The translations under genes were made by a program, and so were the position numbers. A model generated the notes under the pieces. That model saw only the letters and a program-made list of their open reading frames with translations, made no database searches and was not told the DNA's origin. A stretch of DNA of 64,000 bases from Chryseobacterium sp. 3008163 (GTDB taxonomy: Bacteria > Bacteroidota > Bacteroidia > Flavobacteriales > Weeksellaceae): NCBI RefSeq assembly GCF_003669035.1, contig NZ_CP033070.1:4216001-4280000 (forward strand). The letters run 5' to 3'. Shown here piece by piece: positions 51,555-62,034 of the stretch; positions within the stretch are counted from its first letter, which is position 1, and the number at the start of each line of letters is the position of its first letter.

Positions 51555-52211
51555 TCACTCATTGCTTTTCTCGGCAAAGCCAAAGATATTTCCCAGCTTG
51601 ATACTTGAGTAACCGTTGCTTTTTATTTTGCTTGAATTAATCATTGCTTTCGCCAAAACATCTGTAGGCAAAGGTTTCTGACTTTCAAATAGTCCGAGTT
51701 TATTGGCAAATTTGATGATTCTGCTTCCTAAAACTTCGCCGGATCTTTCAGAATCTTTTCTTTCAAGCATTCCGGGTTTGAAGATAGTAATTTTATTGAA
51801 ATGAAGTTTTCTCACCGCATCTTCTAGTTCGCCTTTCATTTTAGAATAGAAAATTTTAGATTGAGGATTAGCTCCATAGGCAGAAACTAAAATATAATCT
51901 TCCACATTGTTATCTTTGGCGGCTTTTGCAAACTGAAACTGATAATCGTAATCGACTTTTCTTTGGGCTTCTTTACTTCCTGCATCTTTCAAGGTCGTTC
52001 CCAAACATGAAAAAGCAACGTCACCTTTTACTGAATCTTTCCAGTCTTCAGGTTTTTCAAAATCAACGATGTGAGTTTTTAATTTTTCATTTTGAAAGTT
52101 TAAAGGTTTTCTTACAAAAACATCTACTTCTTCAAAATCTTTATCCTGTAAAAGTTGCTGTACCAAATCTTTTCCTGTAGCACCTGTAGCACCGATGACC
52201 AAAGCTTTCAT
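51555..52211 (-). CDS. NAD(P)H-binding oxidoreductase, atypical SDR (HTATIP2-like)
   Basis: The 218-residue protein starts Met-Lys-Ala-Leu-Val-Ile-Gly-Ala-Thr-Gly-Ala-Thr-Gly, the GxxGxxG coenzyme fold of NmrA/TIP30-like atypical short-chain dehydrogenases. The Val-Ser-Ala-Tyr-Gly-Ala and Tyr-x-x-x-Lys active-site region (Tyr-Ser-Lys-Met-Lys-Gly-Glu-Leu-Glu) is present. Substrate unknown. Cytosolic, monocistronic. Confidence 0.88.
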   Translation of the reverse strand: MKALVIGATGATGKDLVQQLLQDKDFEEVDVFVRKPLNFQNEKLKTHIVDFEKPEDWKDSVKGDVAFSCLGTTLKDAGSKEAQRKVDYDYQFQFAKAAKDNNVEDYILVSAYGANPQSKIFYSKMKGELEDAVRKLHFNKITIFKPGMLERKDSERSGEVLGSRIIKFANKLGLFESQKPLPTDVLAKAMINSSKIKSNGYSSIKLGNIFGFAEKSNE

Positions 52212-52337
52212 AATAATTTTGATTTATGGTTGTTTAAAATCCTGAGATTTCTTTCTTAAATTTACTAAATTTAGACCAAAGTTTAAGAATTAATTATTTT
52301 ACCATCACTCATTACCTATTAAATATTACTTATAAAA

Positions 52338-52691
52338 ATGGATGCCAACGAAATTTTAGATTACTGTTTGTCTAAAAAAGGAGTTACCGAAACTTTTCCT
52401 TTTGATAATGAAACGCTTGTGATGAAAGTTGGAACGAAGATGTTTTTGTTGATGTCATTAGAAAAACAGCCTTTAACAATCGCAGTAAAAACCGATCCGG
52501 AGTGGAGTGCCGAATTGAGAGAACAACATCATCAGATTACAGGAGCATTTCACATGAATAAAACCCACTGGAATTCTGTTTCTTTAGATGGACTGAAAAG
52601 AGAACTTGTCCTAAAAATGATTAATCATTCTTATGATTTGGTGTTTAAATCTTTAACGAAAAAAGCAAAAGAGGAAATTGAGAATTCTTAA
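52338..52691 (+). CDS. MmcQ/YjbR family protein
   Basis: The 117-residue protein shows the family pattern: Tyr-Cys-Leu-Ser-Lys-Lys-Gly-Val-Thr-Glu-Thr-Phe-Pro-Phe, then Lys-Val-Gly-Thr-Lys-Met-Phe, and His-Met-Asn-Lys-Thr-His-Trp-Asn-Ser-Val. The fold is related to a DNA-binding double-wing, but function is not established. Stand-alone. Confidence 0.9.
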   Translation: MDANEILDYCLSKKGVTETFPFDNETLVMKVGTKMFLLMSLEKQPLTIAVKTDPEWSAELREQHHQITGAFHMNKTHWNSVSLDGLKRELVLKMINHSYDLVFKSLTKKAKEEIENS

Positions 52692-52897
52692 ATTGATTTT
52701 CAGTTAATATAATTTGATTATTTTATTTATTTTGAACTTGTATTTAAATTTAATTTTTATGTAATCAGTTATTTAACGTAATAAATTTATGAATAAAAAG
52801 TGATAATTACTATTGTGAATATCACTTTCATTTTTTTTCTTTGAAGCGTTATAATGCAAATGCGCAAAAAAGTTTAAACACAAATTTATTATTAACA

Positions 52898-53104
52898 ATT
52901 AAAAATTTTAAAAAATTATCTCGTGAAGACCTTAAAACAGTAAAGGCAGGTAAAGTTTATATTGCAGAAACTTCTTGTGGTTTTACTGCTACAACTAACC
53001 AAAATTGGACATTTGAACAAGCAGAGGCATGGTTTGAAGCAATTGAAAAAAATTACTGTAAGAAACCAACTTATAGTGGTTCTGACATTAACAATCTTGC
53101 GTAA
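52898..53104 (+). CDS. Bacteriocin-like peptide with Leu-Ser-Arg-Glu-Asp leader, start codon ATT
   Basis: From 52898 the frame reads Ile-Lys-Asn-Phe-Lys-Lys-Leu-Ser-Arg-Glu-Asp-Leu-Lys-Thr-Val-Lys-Ala-Gly-Lys, the leader of flavobacterial bacteriocin-like/RiPP precursor peptides, followed by a Cys-containing core of about 50 residues (Thr-Ser-Cys-Gly-Phe-Thr, Lys-Asn-Tyr-Cys-Lys). The usual first codon ATG is ATT here. The open frame extends to a TTG at 52841, so either a rare start (ATT or upstream TTG) is used or the gene is mutated. The cleavage motif is Ala-Gly rather than Gly-Gly. A GLPGLI protein follows 72 bases downstream. Confidence 0.6.
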   Translation: MKNFKKLSREDLKTVKAGKVYIAETSCGFTATTNQNWTFEQAEAWFEAIEKNYCKKPTYSGSDINNLA

Positions 53105-53176
53105 TTAATTTACATCGATGCACTTATAGTTGTAATAATTACTCAGTAAGTGCAATTTTATTATAAAACATCTCTT

Positions 53177-54028
53177 ATGTATTACCATAAAAAACTATTT
53201 CATCTGTTAGTTTTATTTTGTAGTGTTTTAATATATGCTCAATCGAACAAAAAAGATACTTTACGTGGTGAATTTACTTATCTGTTAAAGGCTAAATTCG
53301 ACACACGAACTGATTATAGGGATGAAGAATTTTTCTCATTACAAATAGGAGATAATCGTGCGTTTTTTGCAAGTACTGTATCGCTGAAAGGTGATTCTGT
53401 AATGGCTAGTTCTAGAAAAGCAACAAATAATTCCGATGGAAGTACAACTCTTAGTTGGAAAAATGGAGTAGTGATTCCAAAAACGAATTTTAACTTTACC
53501 ATCATACTATCAAATGAAGATATACAGTATTTTGATTATGCAGGAATGTCATTACTCACCTATAAAGAATCGGTAATAAAAAATTGGAAACTTTTAGATG
53601 AAGTAAAAGTAATCAATACAATTAATTGTAAAAAAGCAGAAGTTACCTTTAAAGGAAGACATTGGATTGCATGGTATTCCCCAGAAATCCCATTTCCCTA
53701 TGGTCCGATGAAATTTAGCGGATTACCGGGATTAATTATCAAAATAACAGATGATAAAGGAGATTTTGATTTTGAACTCGTAAAATCTGTACCTAATTCT
53801 CAATTAAAAGGAAAACTAATCAGCATTAAGAAAAGAAGATATACTGAAGCGATAGAAACAACACAGCCAAAATTAAAACAAGCAAAAAGAAATGCTGATG
53901 CTAATGTAGCTGGTGTCCTGGCAAGCTACGAAACCACAATTGTAAAAGGACAAGAAATTTTAAGAGAAAGAGAAAAAGCAAGAGAAGAAAATAAAAAATA
54001 TGCAAATCCTCTGGAATTAGAAAATTAA
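53177..54028 (+). CDS. GLPGLI family exported protein
   Basis: The start is the ATG at 53177 (the earlier TTG at 53150 gives no signal peptide start). The 283-residue protein has a signal peptide ending near Val-Leu-Ile-Tyr-Ala-Gln. The family motif Ser-Gly-Leu-Pro-Gly-Leu-Ile-Ile-Lys-Ile lies in the middle, after Tyr-Gly-Pro-Met-Lys-Phe. The C-terminus is a long Lys/Glu/Arg-rich helix. Function unknown. In Chryseobacterium such genes are often near bacteriocin-like leader peptides, as here. Confidence 0.88.
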   Translation: MYYHKKLFHLLVLFCSVLIYAQSNKKDTLRGEFTYLLKAKFDTRTDYRDEEFFSLQIGDNRAFFASTVSLKGDSVMASSRKATNNSDGSTTLSWKNGVVIPKTNFNFTIILSNEDIQYFDYAGMSLLTYKESVIKNWKLLDEVKVINTINCKKAEVTFKGRHWIAWYSPEIPFPYGPMKFSGLPGLIIKITDDKGDFDFELVKSVPNSQLKGKLISIKKRRYTEAIETTQPKLKQAKRNADANVAGVLASYETTIVKGQEILREREKAREENKKYANPLELEN

Positions 54029-54039
54029 AAAAAATTATT

Positions 54040-54960
54040 TTAAAAATCAAAAGCTTCAGTTAGCCTTTTATCCTCATCCAGTCTTTCGATCAACTTATCA
54101 AGACCTTCAAATTTAATTTCCTCATGCAGAAAATCTCTGAATTTCACTGTGATGTTTTTATCATAAATATCTCCCTCAAAATCAAGAATATAAACTTCAA
54201 TAGTTAGTTTTTCTCCATTGACGGTTGGGTTTGTTCCGACACTCAACATTCCTTTATATAGTTGATCTTTTATAAAAACTTCAACGATGTAAGCGCCTTT
54301 CTTAGGTAAAAGCTTAATCGACTCAGTTTCAATATTAGCAGTTGGATAACCAATTGTTCTACCTAATTTCTTCCCATGAACCACCGTTCCGGAAATCGAG
54401 TAGGAGTAACCCAGCATTTCGTTGGCTTCTTTAATATTTCCTGCTAAGAGTGCATTTCTTATTTTGGTAGAGCTGATATTATTCTCGTGAATATTGATGG
54501 CTTCCATTTGTTCGACCTCAAAATCTAATTCTGTTGACAGTTTTTGAAGCAATTCAAAATTTCCGCTTTTATTTTTCCCGAAAGAATGATCGTAACCGAT
54601 GATTAAATATTTGACATTTAATTTCTCAATTAAAATCTGACGTACAAATTCTTCTCCTGTAAGATTTCTGAATTCATCATCAAATTCTTTTACAAATAAA
54701 TTTTTGATGGCGTATTTTTCCATCAAAAATTTCTTTTCATCTATCGTATTAAGAAGCTTTAAATCTTCATTAGGATTAAAAACAAAACGAGGATGTGGCC
54801 AGAAAGTAAGGATTGCCGTTTCCAAATTATTTTCAGAACCCACTTTTTTTAACTCGTTGATAATATACTTATGACCAAGATGCACCCCGTCAAACATACC
54901 TAAAGACAATGCTAGAGGCTTTTCAGAGTGGTAATCTTTAAAATTTTTGAAGATATTCAA
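54040..54960 (-). CDS. ribF: Bifunctional riboflavin kinase/FAD synthetase
   Basis: The start chosen is the TTG at 54960 (Met-Asn-Ile-Phe-Lys-Asn-Phe), giving 306 residues; the frame is open to 55041 but the upstream part carries the promoter. The N-terminal half is the adenylyltransferase with Gly-Met-Phe-Asp-Gly-Val-His-Leu-Gly-His; the C-terminal half is the kinase with Gly-Arg-Thr-Ile-Gly-Tyr-Pro-Thr-Ala-Asn. It makes FMN then FAD. Confidence 0.95.
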   Translation of the reverse strand: MNIFKNFKDYHSEKPLALSLGMFDGVHLGHKYIINELKKVGSENNLETAILTFWPHPRFVFNPNEDLKLLNTIDEKKFLMEKYAIKNLFVKEFDDEFRNLTGEEFVRQILIEKLNVKYLIIGYDHSFGKNKSGNFELLQKLSTELDFEVEQMEAINIHENNISSTKIRNALLAGNIKEANEMLGYSYSISGTVVHGKKLGRTIGYPTANIETESIKLLPKKGAYIVEVFIKDQLYKGMLSVGTNPTVNGEKLTIEVYILDFEGDIYDKNITVKFRDFLHEEIKFEGLDKLIERLDEDKRLTEAFDF

Positions 54961-54979
54961 AACAGAAAAATTTTGACAG

Positions 54980-54987
54980 CAAATATA
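54980..54987 (-). promoter_or_regulatory. Promoter -7 element of ribF (minus strand)
   Basis: On the minus strand this reads TATATTTG, 19 bases before the TTG start; it rules out starts upstream. Confidence 0.6.
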
Positions 54988-55130
54988 AACATAATGTAAC
55001 AATGTATCGATATAACAATTTACCAATGTTCTCAGCCGCAAAATGATTGGTAAACTAGTAAATTTTTACAATGATAAATTATTGAAAAAGCATGATAAAA
55101 ATCTTTTTTTTAGCAATTGCAGGTTTGTGA

Positions 55131-56675
<1,545 letters not shown>

Positions 56676-56687
56676 TAAATTAATTAG

Positions 56688-56750
56688 ACACAAGATGTCA
56701 GATTCTAGACATGAGACTTTTATGTCTGAAATCTGAATTCTGAAATCTTT
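56688..56750 (+). repeat. Short repeat inside the atpD-atpC spacer
   Basis: This 60-base stretch is made of imperfect copies of TCTGAAATC and GACATGAGAC-type words (GTCAGATTCTAGACATGAG, then TCTGAAATCTGAATTCTGAAATCT). It resembles the dispersed intergenic repeats of Chryseobacterium, but no second copy is in this window. Confidence 0.4.
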
Positions 56751-56764
56751 AAATCTAAATTAAA

Positions 56765-57046
56765 ATGAATATAAAAATTTTAACACCAGAATACGTAGTT
56801 TTTGAAGGAGAGGTAAACTCTGTATTGTTGCCTGGAAAAAATGGTGAATTCCACATCATGAAAAACCACGCAGGAATCGTTTCTTCATTAGTTGGAGGTA
56901 AAGTTAAATTGTATGCAAATTCTATCAACGAAGCTTTTGCTAAAAACTTTACTAAAGAAAATGAAAAAGACTCTGTTTTTTCTTATCCTATAAAAAGCGG
57001 TGTGATAGAATTTAATCACGATAAAGGAATTATCCTTTGCGAATAA
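56765..57046 (+). CDS. atpC: F1Fo ATP synthase epsilon subunit
   Basis: The 93-residue protein is the short flavobacterial form: Leu-Thr-Pro-Glu-Tyr-Val-Val-Phe-Glu-Gly-Glu-Val, then Leu-Pro-Gly-Lys-Asn-Gly-Glu-Phe-His-Ile-Met-Lys-Asn-His-Ala. It lacks the C-terminal helical domain of longer epsilon subunits. It follows atpD by 89 bases. Confidence 0.93.
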   Translation: MNIKILTPEYVVFEGEVNSVLLPGKNGEFHIMKNHAGIVSSLVGGKVKLYANSINEAFAKNFTKENEKDSVFSYPIKSGVIEFNHDKGIILCE

Positions 57047-57076
57047 TTAAATTGAGAAGCTAAATATATTTTCAAG

Positions 57077-57103
57077 AAAGTGTAACTTTGTTACACTTTT
57101 TTT
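57077..57103 (+). terminator. Rho-independent terminator of atpDC
   Basis: AAAGTGTAA (57077-57085) pairs with TTACACTTT (57091-57099), then T residues. Confidence 0.88.
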
Positions 57104-57124
57104 ATGCCTTATAAAATCTGATTC

Positions 57125-57955
57125 ATGCAGAAAAGTTTAATCTTATTCTTTACAGTTCTGAGTTTTATATGCAATGCTCAAATTATTAAAACTAAAAGAG
57201 GAATTGTAAGTCTCGACGGAACTCACGTAGCCAAAATTACCAATAAATCTAATGAATATACATTTATGGATTTAAAGGAAACGCCGATTTTCACTGTTGA
57301 ATTTGTTGATAAAAGTGTTGTGGATTCAGTACGAGACAGTTACGTTAAAATTAATAGGGTTTACAATCGTGAAAAGACCTTAGATTTAGATTATATATCA
57401 CCATCTGCATTTTCGGGTGATGAGAAATCTGCAGTGTATACTTGTATAAAAGGTTTAAAAATTATTGATGAAAGAGGAATCAACATCAAAAATCTGGATG
57501 AACTTTTTAAAAATATGCCTAAACGAAAACTTGATAGTAAAACGAAAGAAGCATACACAATTCGAACAAAAATTGATAAATTAAATCTTGAAGTCAACAG
57601 TGTTGGTGAGATTTTAAGCAATGGCGTTCCGGTTGGATATTTCACGAATTTACCAGTAAGTTTCGGTTCAGATGATCGTGTTACTGACAAAACTTTTATC
57701 GACATTGAAATTTATGATGCTAAAAGTAAGTACATCGGAAAGTACATTACGACAACAAAACAAATCAAAACTGCCGGCGGAAAAACTTTTACGCTGTACA
57801 GAGAAATGTCTGGAAGAGCTTCAATTTTAAAATATCCAACTTATAAAGCTATCGCAGAACGCATGGCAATTCTGGATCCGAATTTTATAAAAATTCAGGA
57901 AAAAGTAATTGTAGGTGATGTGGTAAAAGATGGAGTTGAAAAAGATAAAAAGTAA
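57125..57955 (+). CDS. Exported hypothetical protein
   Basis: The 276-residue protein begins with a signal peptide ending near Phe-Ile-Cys-Asn-Ala-Gln. The mature part has alternating strands and a Lys-Asp/Glu-rich end (Gly-Asp-Val-Val-Lys-Asp-Gly). I recognise no domain. It follows the atpDC terminator by 22 bases. Confidence 0.7.
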   Translation: MQKSLILFFTVLSFICNAQIIKTKRGIVSLDGTHVAKITNKSNEYTFMDLKETPIFTVEFVDKSVVDSVRDSYVKINRVYNREKTLDLDYISPSAFSGDEKSAVYTCIKGLKIIDERGINIKNLDELFKNMPKRKLDSKTKEAYTIRTKIDKLNLEVNSVGEILSNGVPVGYFTNLPVSFGSDDRVTDKTFIDIEIYDAKSKYIGKYITTTKQIKTAGGKTFTLYREMSGRASILKYPTYKAIAERMAILDPNFIKIQEKVIVGDVVKDGVEKDKK

Positions 57956-58013
57956 ATTTTTCATACAAATTTTTTAATGAAAACTATGATATTGTTTCAA
58001 TAGGAACTTGCAT

Positions 58014-58036
58014 GTCATCCTGAGCCTGTCGAAGGA
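58014..58036 (+). repeat. Short dispersed repeat (GTCATCCTGAGCCTGTCGAAG type)
   Basis: This 23-base word contains TCATCCTGAGC and TGTCGAAGGA, a very widespread bacterial intergenic repeat in Bacteroidota. Only one copy lies in this window. Confidence 0.6.
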
Positions 58037-58084
58037 AGGCTGTTTATCAAAAAATAAAATTCAATTGGCTTTAGCCTAAACATA

Positions 58085-58118
58085 AAAAATCCTGGAAAAA
58101 ATAATTTTCAGGATTTTT
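58085..58118. terminator. Hairpin terminator
   Basis: AAAAATCCTG (58085-58094) pairs with CAGGATTTTT (58109-58118). The rest of the gap to 58253 has no recognisable feature. Confidence 0.65.
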
Positions 58119-58253
58119 ATTTTATATAAATTTTATTGACGTTCACTTTATCTTTCTGTAGGAATCTAAACTTTTTTATCATAGAATAACTGCCGAGATT
58201 CCTACCGGATATCAATTATTTGTAAAAGTTATAAAAAAAATAATTCCGAAAAC

Positions 58254-60440
58254 CTATAAACTCAAAATCACTCCATTTTCTTTCAACTGCTGCATCGGTT
58301 TTGAAAACCAGAACAATTCAAAATCTTCTAAGCTATTTTCAAAATCAGTTTTCAATTGTTGCAAAGTAATCCGTTTCGGATTCTCAAACGTATTTTCTTG
58401 TAGAACTTTAGTCAGCCATTCTCCTTTTTCCTGTTCAAAATCTACAGAAATAATATTTGTTTTTAAATGGAATGTAATTCTCTTGTACGCCCAAGAGTTT
58501 TGTTTTTTTGTTTTTATGTAATTCTCAGCGATTACGTTTTTCTTCAGAAAAATAATTTTTGAATTTCCTTTAAATGTAAAATTTTCCTCTTCCAAAAGTG
58601 AATCGTGAATATAATCAGGATGAATCGTTGTTTTTGGAATTTTAAAGTCAAACCAATTTTGCAGCGGTAATTCAAAATTAATTCCGTGCATATAATTGAA
58701 CAAAGATTTTTTTAAACCAAAACTAAATTTGCTGTGATCGATTCCGGTTTTGTCTGTAAAATCAATATCATTGTTAGCAAATAAAATTTCCTGTTTTATC
58801 GGTGTAACTCCAAATTCCTCAGGATTCAATCCCACAGGTGAATGAGCAGTCATCGCAAACTGGTGCCAAAAAGCACTTTGCAAAATTCCCATCTCGAAAA
58901 GCTGACGAACCATCTCTAAAGAATCCACAGTTTCCTGAATCGTCTGAGTAGGGTAGCCGTACATCAGATACGCATGAATCATCACTCCAGCTTCAGTGAA
59001 ATTTCTTGTTACCTGTGCAACTTGTTCGACAGAAATTCCTTTATCGATTAATTTTAATAATCGGTCACTTGCAACTTCAAGTCCGCCCGAAACTGCAACG
59101 CAACCAGAAAGTTTCAAAAGAAAACATAAATCTTTAGTAAAGCTTTTTTCAAATCTGATATTCGTCCACCAGGTTACCACGAGATTTCTTCGCAAAATTT
59201 CCAAAGCAACTTCACGCATCAAAGCCGGTGGAGCCGCTTCATCCACAAAGTGAAATCCGGTTTCACCAGTTGTTAAAATCAATTCTTCCATTCTGTCAAC
59301 CAAAATTTTGGCAGAAATAGGTTCGTAAATTTTTATATAATCTAAAGAAATATCACAAAAAGTACATTTTCCCCAATAGCAACCGTGCGCCATTGTCAGT
59401 TTGTTCCATCTCCCGTCGCTCCACAAACTGTGCATCGGATTGGCAATTTCAATCACTGAAATGTATTGATCTAACTGTAAATCAGAATAGTCTGGTGTTC
59501 CAACTTGTGCCTGTTTGTAATCGTGCTTTGTGGAATTGTTTTTATAAACAACCTCTTCATTTTCAATTAAAAAAGTTCGTTTAAACTCAGAATTTTCATC
59601 TTTGTTTAAATTCTCATAAACCAATTCAAGAGGAACTTCTCCGTCATCTAAAGTGATAAAATCAAAAAATTCAAAAACTCTTTTGTCTTTAACTTCCCGC
59701 AATTCGGTATTTGGAAAACCACCGCCCATCGCAATTTTAATGTGAGGATAATTCTCTTTGATAAATTTTGCTGATCGAAAAGCAGAATATAAATTTCCGG
59801 GAAACGGCACTGAAAAACAAACCAATTTTGGTTGAACCAATTCCAGTTTCTTGTGAAGAATTTTTAAAGTAATGTCATCAATAAAAGTTTGATTTGAATT
59901 TAGTTTAGCATACAATTCGTCAAAAGAATTGGCAGACTTTCCTAATCTTTCGGCATATCTGCTAAAACCGAAATCAGAATCAACGTGTTCAACTATATAA
60001 TCAGATAAATCTTCTAAATATAATGTAGACAAATGTTTAGCTTTATCTTGCAAACCCATATTTCCAAAAGCAAATTCCATATCATCGAGCTGATTGAAAC
60101 GGGAAGCTTCAGGTAAAAAATTCATAGAACAAATCTGTCTGGCTAAAGTTGGGTTTCTATTTTGTAAAAAAAGAATAACCTGATCGATGGTTTTAATATA
60201 TTCATCTCTTAACACAAAAATTCTTTGAGAGTTTTCGGATGTATTTTTTAAATCAATTTCTTTTGCAAAAACTCTACGAATTCCTTCCTTTGAAAATAAT
60301 TCTAAAATCACCTCAATCCCCAAATCGATCTGATAGCTTGATATATTTTTGGTATTCAGAAAACCTTTGATATAAGCTGTAGCAGGATAAGGAGTGTTGA
60401 GTTGCGTGAAAGGTGGAGTGATGAGAAGAAGATCTTTCAA
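58254..60440 (-). CDS. B12-binding-type radical SAM protein, unknown reaction
   Basis: The 728-residue protein has an N-terminal cobalamin-binding-like Rossmann region (Ala-Met-Gly-Gly-Gly-Phe-Pro-Asn near residue 238 with the Asp-Asp-Gly-Glu end), then a radical SAM core with His-Gly-Cys-Tyr-Trp-Gly-Lys-Cys-Thr-Phe-Cys-Asp at 352-363. The cysteines are C354, C359 and C362, so the spacing is C-x4-C-x2-C, not the usual x3-x2. Ser-Gly-Gly-Leu-Glu follows later. The C-terminal third is distinct. It stands alone with no obvious substrate gene nearby. The reaction (methylation, rearrangement or other) is unknown. Confidence 0.88.
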   Translation of the reverse strand: MKDLLLITPPFTQLNTPYPATAYIKGFLNTKNISSYQIDLGIEVILELFSKEGIRRVFAKEIDLKNTSENSQRIFVLRDEYIKTIDQVILFLQNRNPTLARQICSMNFLPEASRFNQLDDMEFAFGNMGLQDKAKHLSTLYLEDLSDYIVEHVDSDFGFSRYAERLGKSANSFDELYAKLNSNQTFIDDITLKILHKKLELVQPKLVCFSVPFPGNLYSAFRSAKFIKENYPHIKIAMGGGFPNTELREVKDKRVFEFFDFITLDDGEVPLELVYENLNKDENSEFKRTFLIENEEVVYKNNSTKHDYKQAQVGTPDYSDLQLDQYISVIEIANPMHSLWSDGRWNKLTMAHGCYWGKCTFCDISLDYIKIYEPISAKILVDRMEELILTTGETGFHFVDEAAPPALMREVALEILRRNLVVTWWTNIRFEKSFTKDLCFLLKLSGCVAVSGGLEVASDRLLKLIDKGISVEQVAQVTRNFTEAGVMIHAYLMYGYPTQTIQETVDSLEMVRQLFEMGILQSAFWHQFAMTAHSPVGLNPEEFGVTPIKQEILFANNDIDFTDKTGIDHSKFSFGLKKSLFNYMHGINFELPLQNWFDFKIPKTTIHPDYIHDSLLEEENFTFKGNSKIIFLKKNVIAENYIKTKKQNSWAYKRITFHLKTNIISVDFEQEKGEWLTKVLQENTFENPKRITLQQLKTDFENSLEDFELFWFSKPMQQLKENGVILSL

Positions 60441-60647
60441 AAGTAATTTTTTGCAAATTTATGGGTTTAAATGGAAAATGAAGAAAATTTTTGAATGATT
60501 TAAAAAAATAAACATTAAGAAAGTTAGATGGTAAGAATTATGAAGTTAATATCTAAAGATTATTAAGCAGACTGCTTCATTCAAATTTATTTAAATCTTA
60601 ATTAAACTTAATCTTTTCATCTTCTTAATGTTTTAAAATTTAAATAA

Positions 60648-60677
60648 AAAAACCGCTAGAAGATTCTAACGGTTTTT
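60648..60677. terminator. Bidirectional terminator
   Basis: AAAAACCGCTAGA and TCTAACGGTTTTT form a stem with one mismatch. It ends the minus-strand aminoacyl-transferase gene. The remaining part of the 258-base gap (60441-60698) is featureless AT-rich DNA. Confidence 0.75.
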
Positions 60678-60698
60678 ATATTTAATTGAAAATCATAA

Positions 60699-61960
60699 TT
60701 ACATTTGTTTGTACTCGATATTCATTTGCTTTTCCATTTCTGCGTAAACTCCGTAATTTAATTTTTCTTTGATGCCTCCAAAAGCTGCCAAAGTTTCATT
60801 AATTTCTGAATCTGTGTGTGAAGCTGTAGGAATTAATCTTAATAAAATCATTCCTTTTGGAATTACAGGATATACTACAACTGAAGTAAATACACCGTAA
60901 TTTTCTCTTAAATCTTTTGCTAAAAGTGTCGCTTCAATCGTAGTTCCCTCAATGAAAACCGGTGTTACACAAGTGTTGGTATTTCCAAGATTGAAACCTC
61001 TTTCTTTCAATCCGTTTTGAAGTTTGTAAACATTTTCCCATAATTTAGCTTTAATTTCGGGACGTGTTCTAAGCAATTCTAATCTTTTTAAACCTCCAAT
61101 AACCATTGGCATTGTTAAAGATTTAGCAAAAATCTGAGAACGAAGATTGTATTTTAAAAATCTGATAATCGTTGCATCTCCTGAAAGAAAAGCTCCGAAA
61201 CCAGCCATCGATTTAGCAAAAGTTGAGAAGTACACATCAATCTGATCCTGACATCCTTGCTCTTCACCCGCTCCGGCTCCGGTTTTACCCAAAGTTCCGA
61301 AACCGTGTGCATCATCAACCAAAAGTCTGAAATTGAATTTAGATTTTAAATCACAAATTTCTTTCAGTTTCCCCTGCATTCCTCTCATTCCGAAAACACC
61401 TTCTGTAATCACTAAGATTCCACCGCCGTTTTCTTCAGCTACTTTGGTTGCTCTTGCTAAGTTTTTTTCTAAACTCTCAATATCATTATGTTTAAAAGTG
61501 AAACTTTTTCCCATGTGAAGACGAACTCCATCAACGATACAAGCGTGAGAATCTGCATCATAAACAATCACGTCATGTCTTGTCACCAACGCATCGATAC
61601 ATGAAACCATCCCTTGGTAACCGAAATTCAAAGATAAGCAGCATCTTTTTGAGTAAATTCTGCCAATTCTTTTTCCAGTTGCTGATGTTGTTGAGTTTCT
61701 CCGGACATTGCTCTAGCGCCCATCGGATAAAACATTCCGAATTCTGCAGCAGCTTTTGCGTCAGCTTCCAAAACTTCAGGATGATTACACAATCCTAAAT
61801 AATCATTAGCACTCCAGAAAATTACATCTTTACCTTGAAATTTCATTCTCGGGCCAATCGGACCTTCCAATTTTGGGAATACAAAATATCCTTCTGCGTA
61901 ATCTGCAAACTGACCAAGAGGTCCCGGATTTTGTTTTATTCTTTCAAAAATATCTACCAT
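60699..61960 (-). pseudogene. Alpha-oxoamine synthase (probable cysteate-C-fatty acyltransferase, CapB-like), broken by one base
   Basis: Two frames together make one 420-residue PLP protein of the serine palmitoyltransferase/2-amino-3-ketobutyrate ligase family. The N-terminal part (61628-61960) ends in Asp-Ala-Ala-Tyr-Leu and a stop; the C-terminal part (60699-61631) starts with a TTG and Asn-Phe-Gly-Tyr-Gln-Gly. They join if one A is added to AAA at 61630-61632, giving Ala-Tyr-Leu-Leu-Asn-Phe-Gly-Tyr. The Asp-Asp-Ala-His-Gly-Phe-Gly motif and the PLP Lys in Ser-Thr-Phe-Ala-Lys-Ser are intact. Next to it lies a cysteate-synthase-like gene, so sulfonolipid (capnine) synthesis is likely. Serine palmitoyltransferase is the alternative. 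Confidence 0.85.
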
Positions 61961-61980
61961 TGTATGAGTATGTTTTATGT

Positions 61981-62012
61981 AAAAAAGCCTTTTGTAATTT
62001 ACGAAAAGGCTT
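61981..62012 (-). terminator. Terminator between the two PLP-enzyme genes
   Basis: On the minus strand AAGCCTTTT and AAAAGGCTT form a 9-pair stem followed by six T. It may separate or attenuate the acyltransferase gene from the synthase gene. Confidence 0.75.
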
Positions 62013-62034
62013 GATTTGTATTTATAAATTCTTA

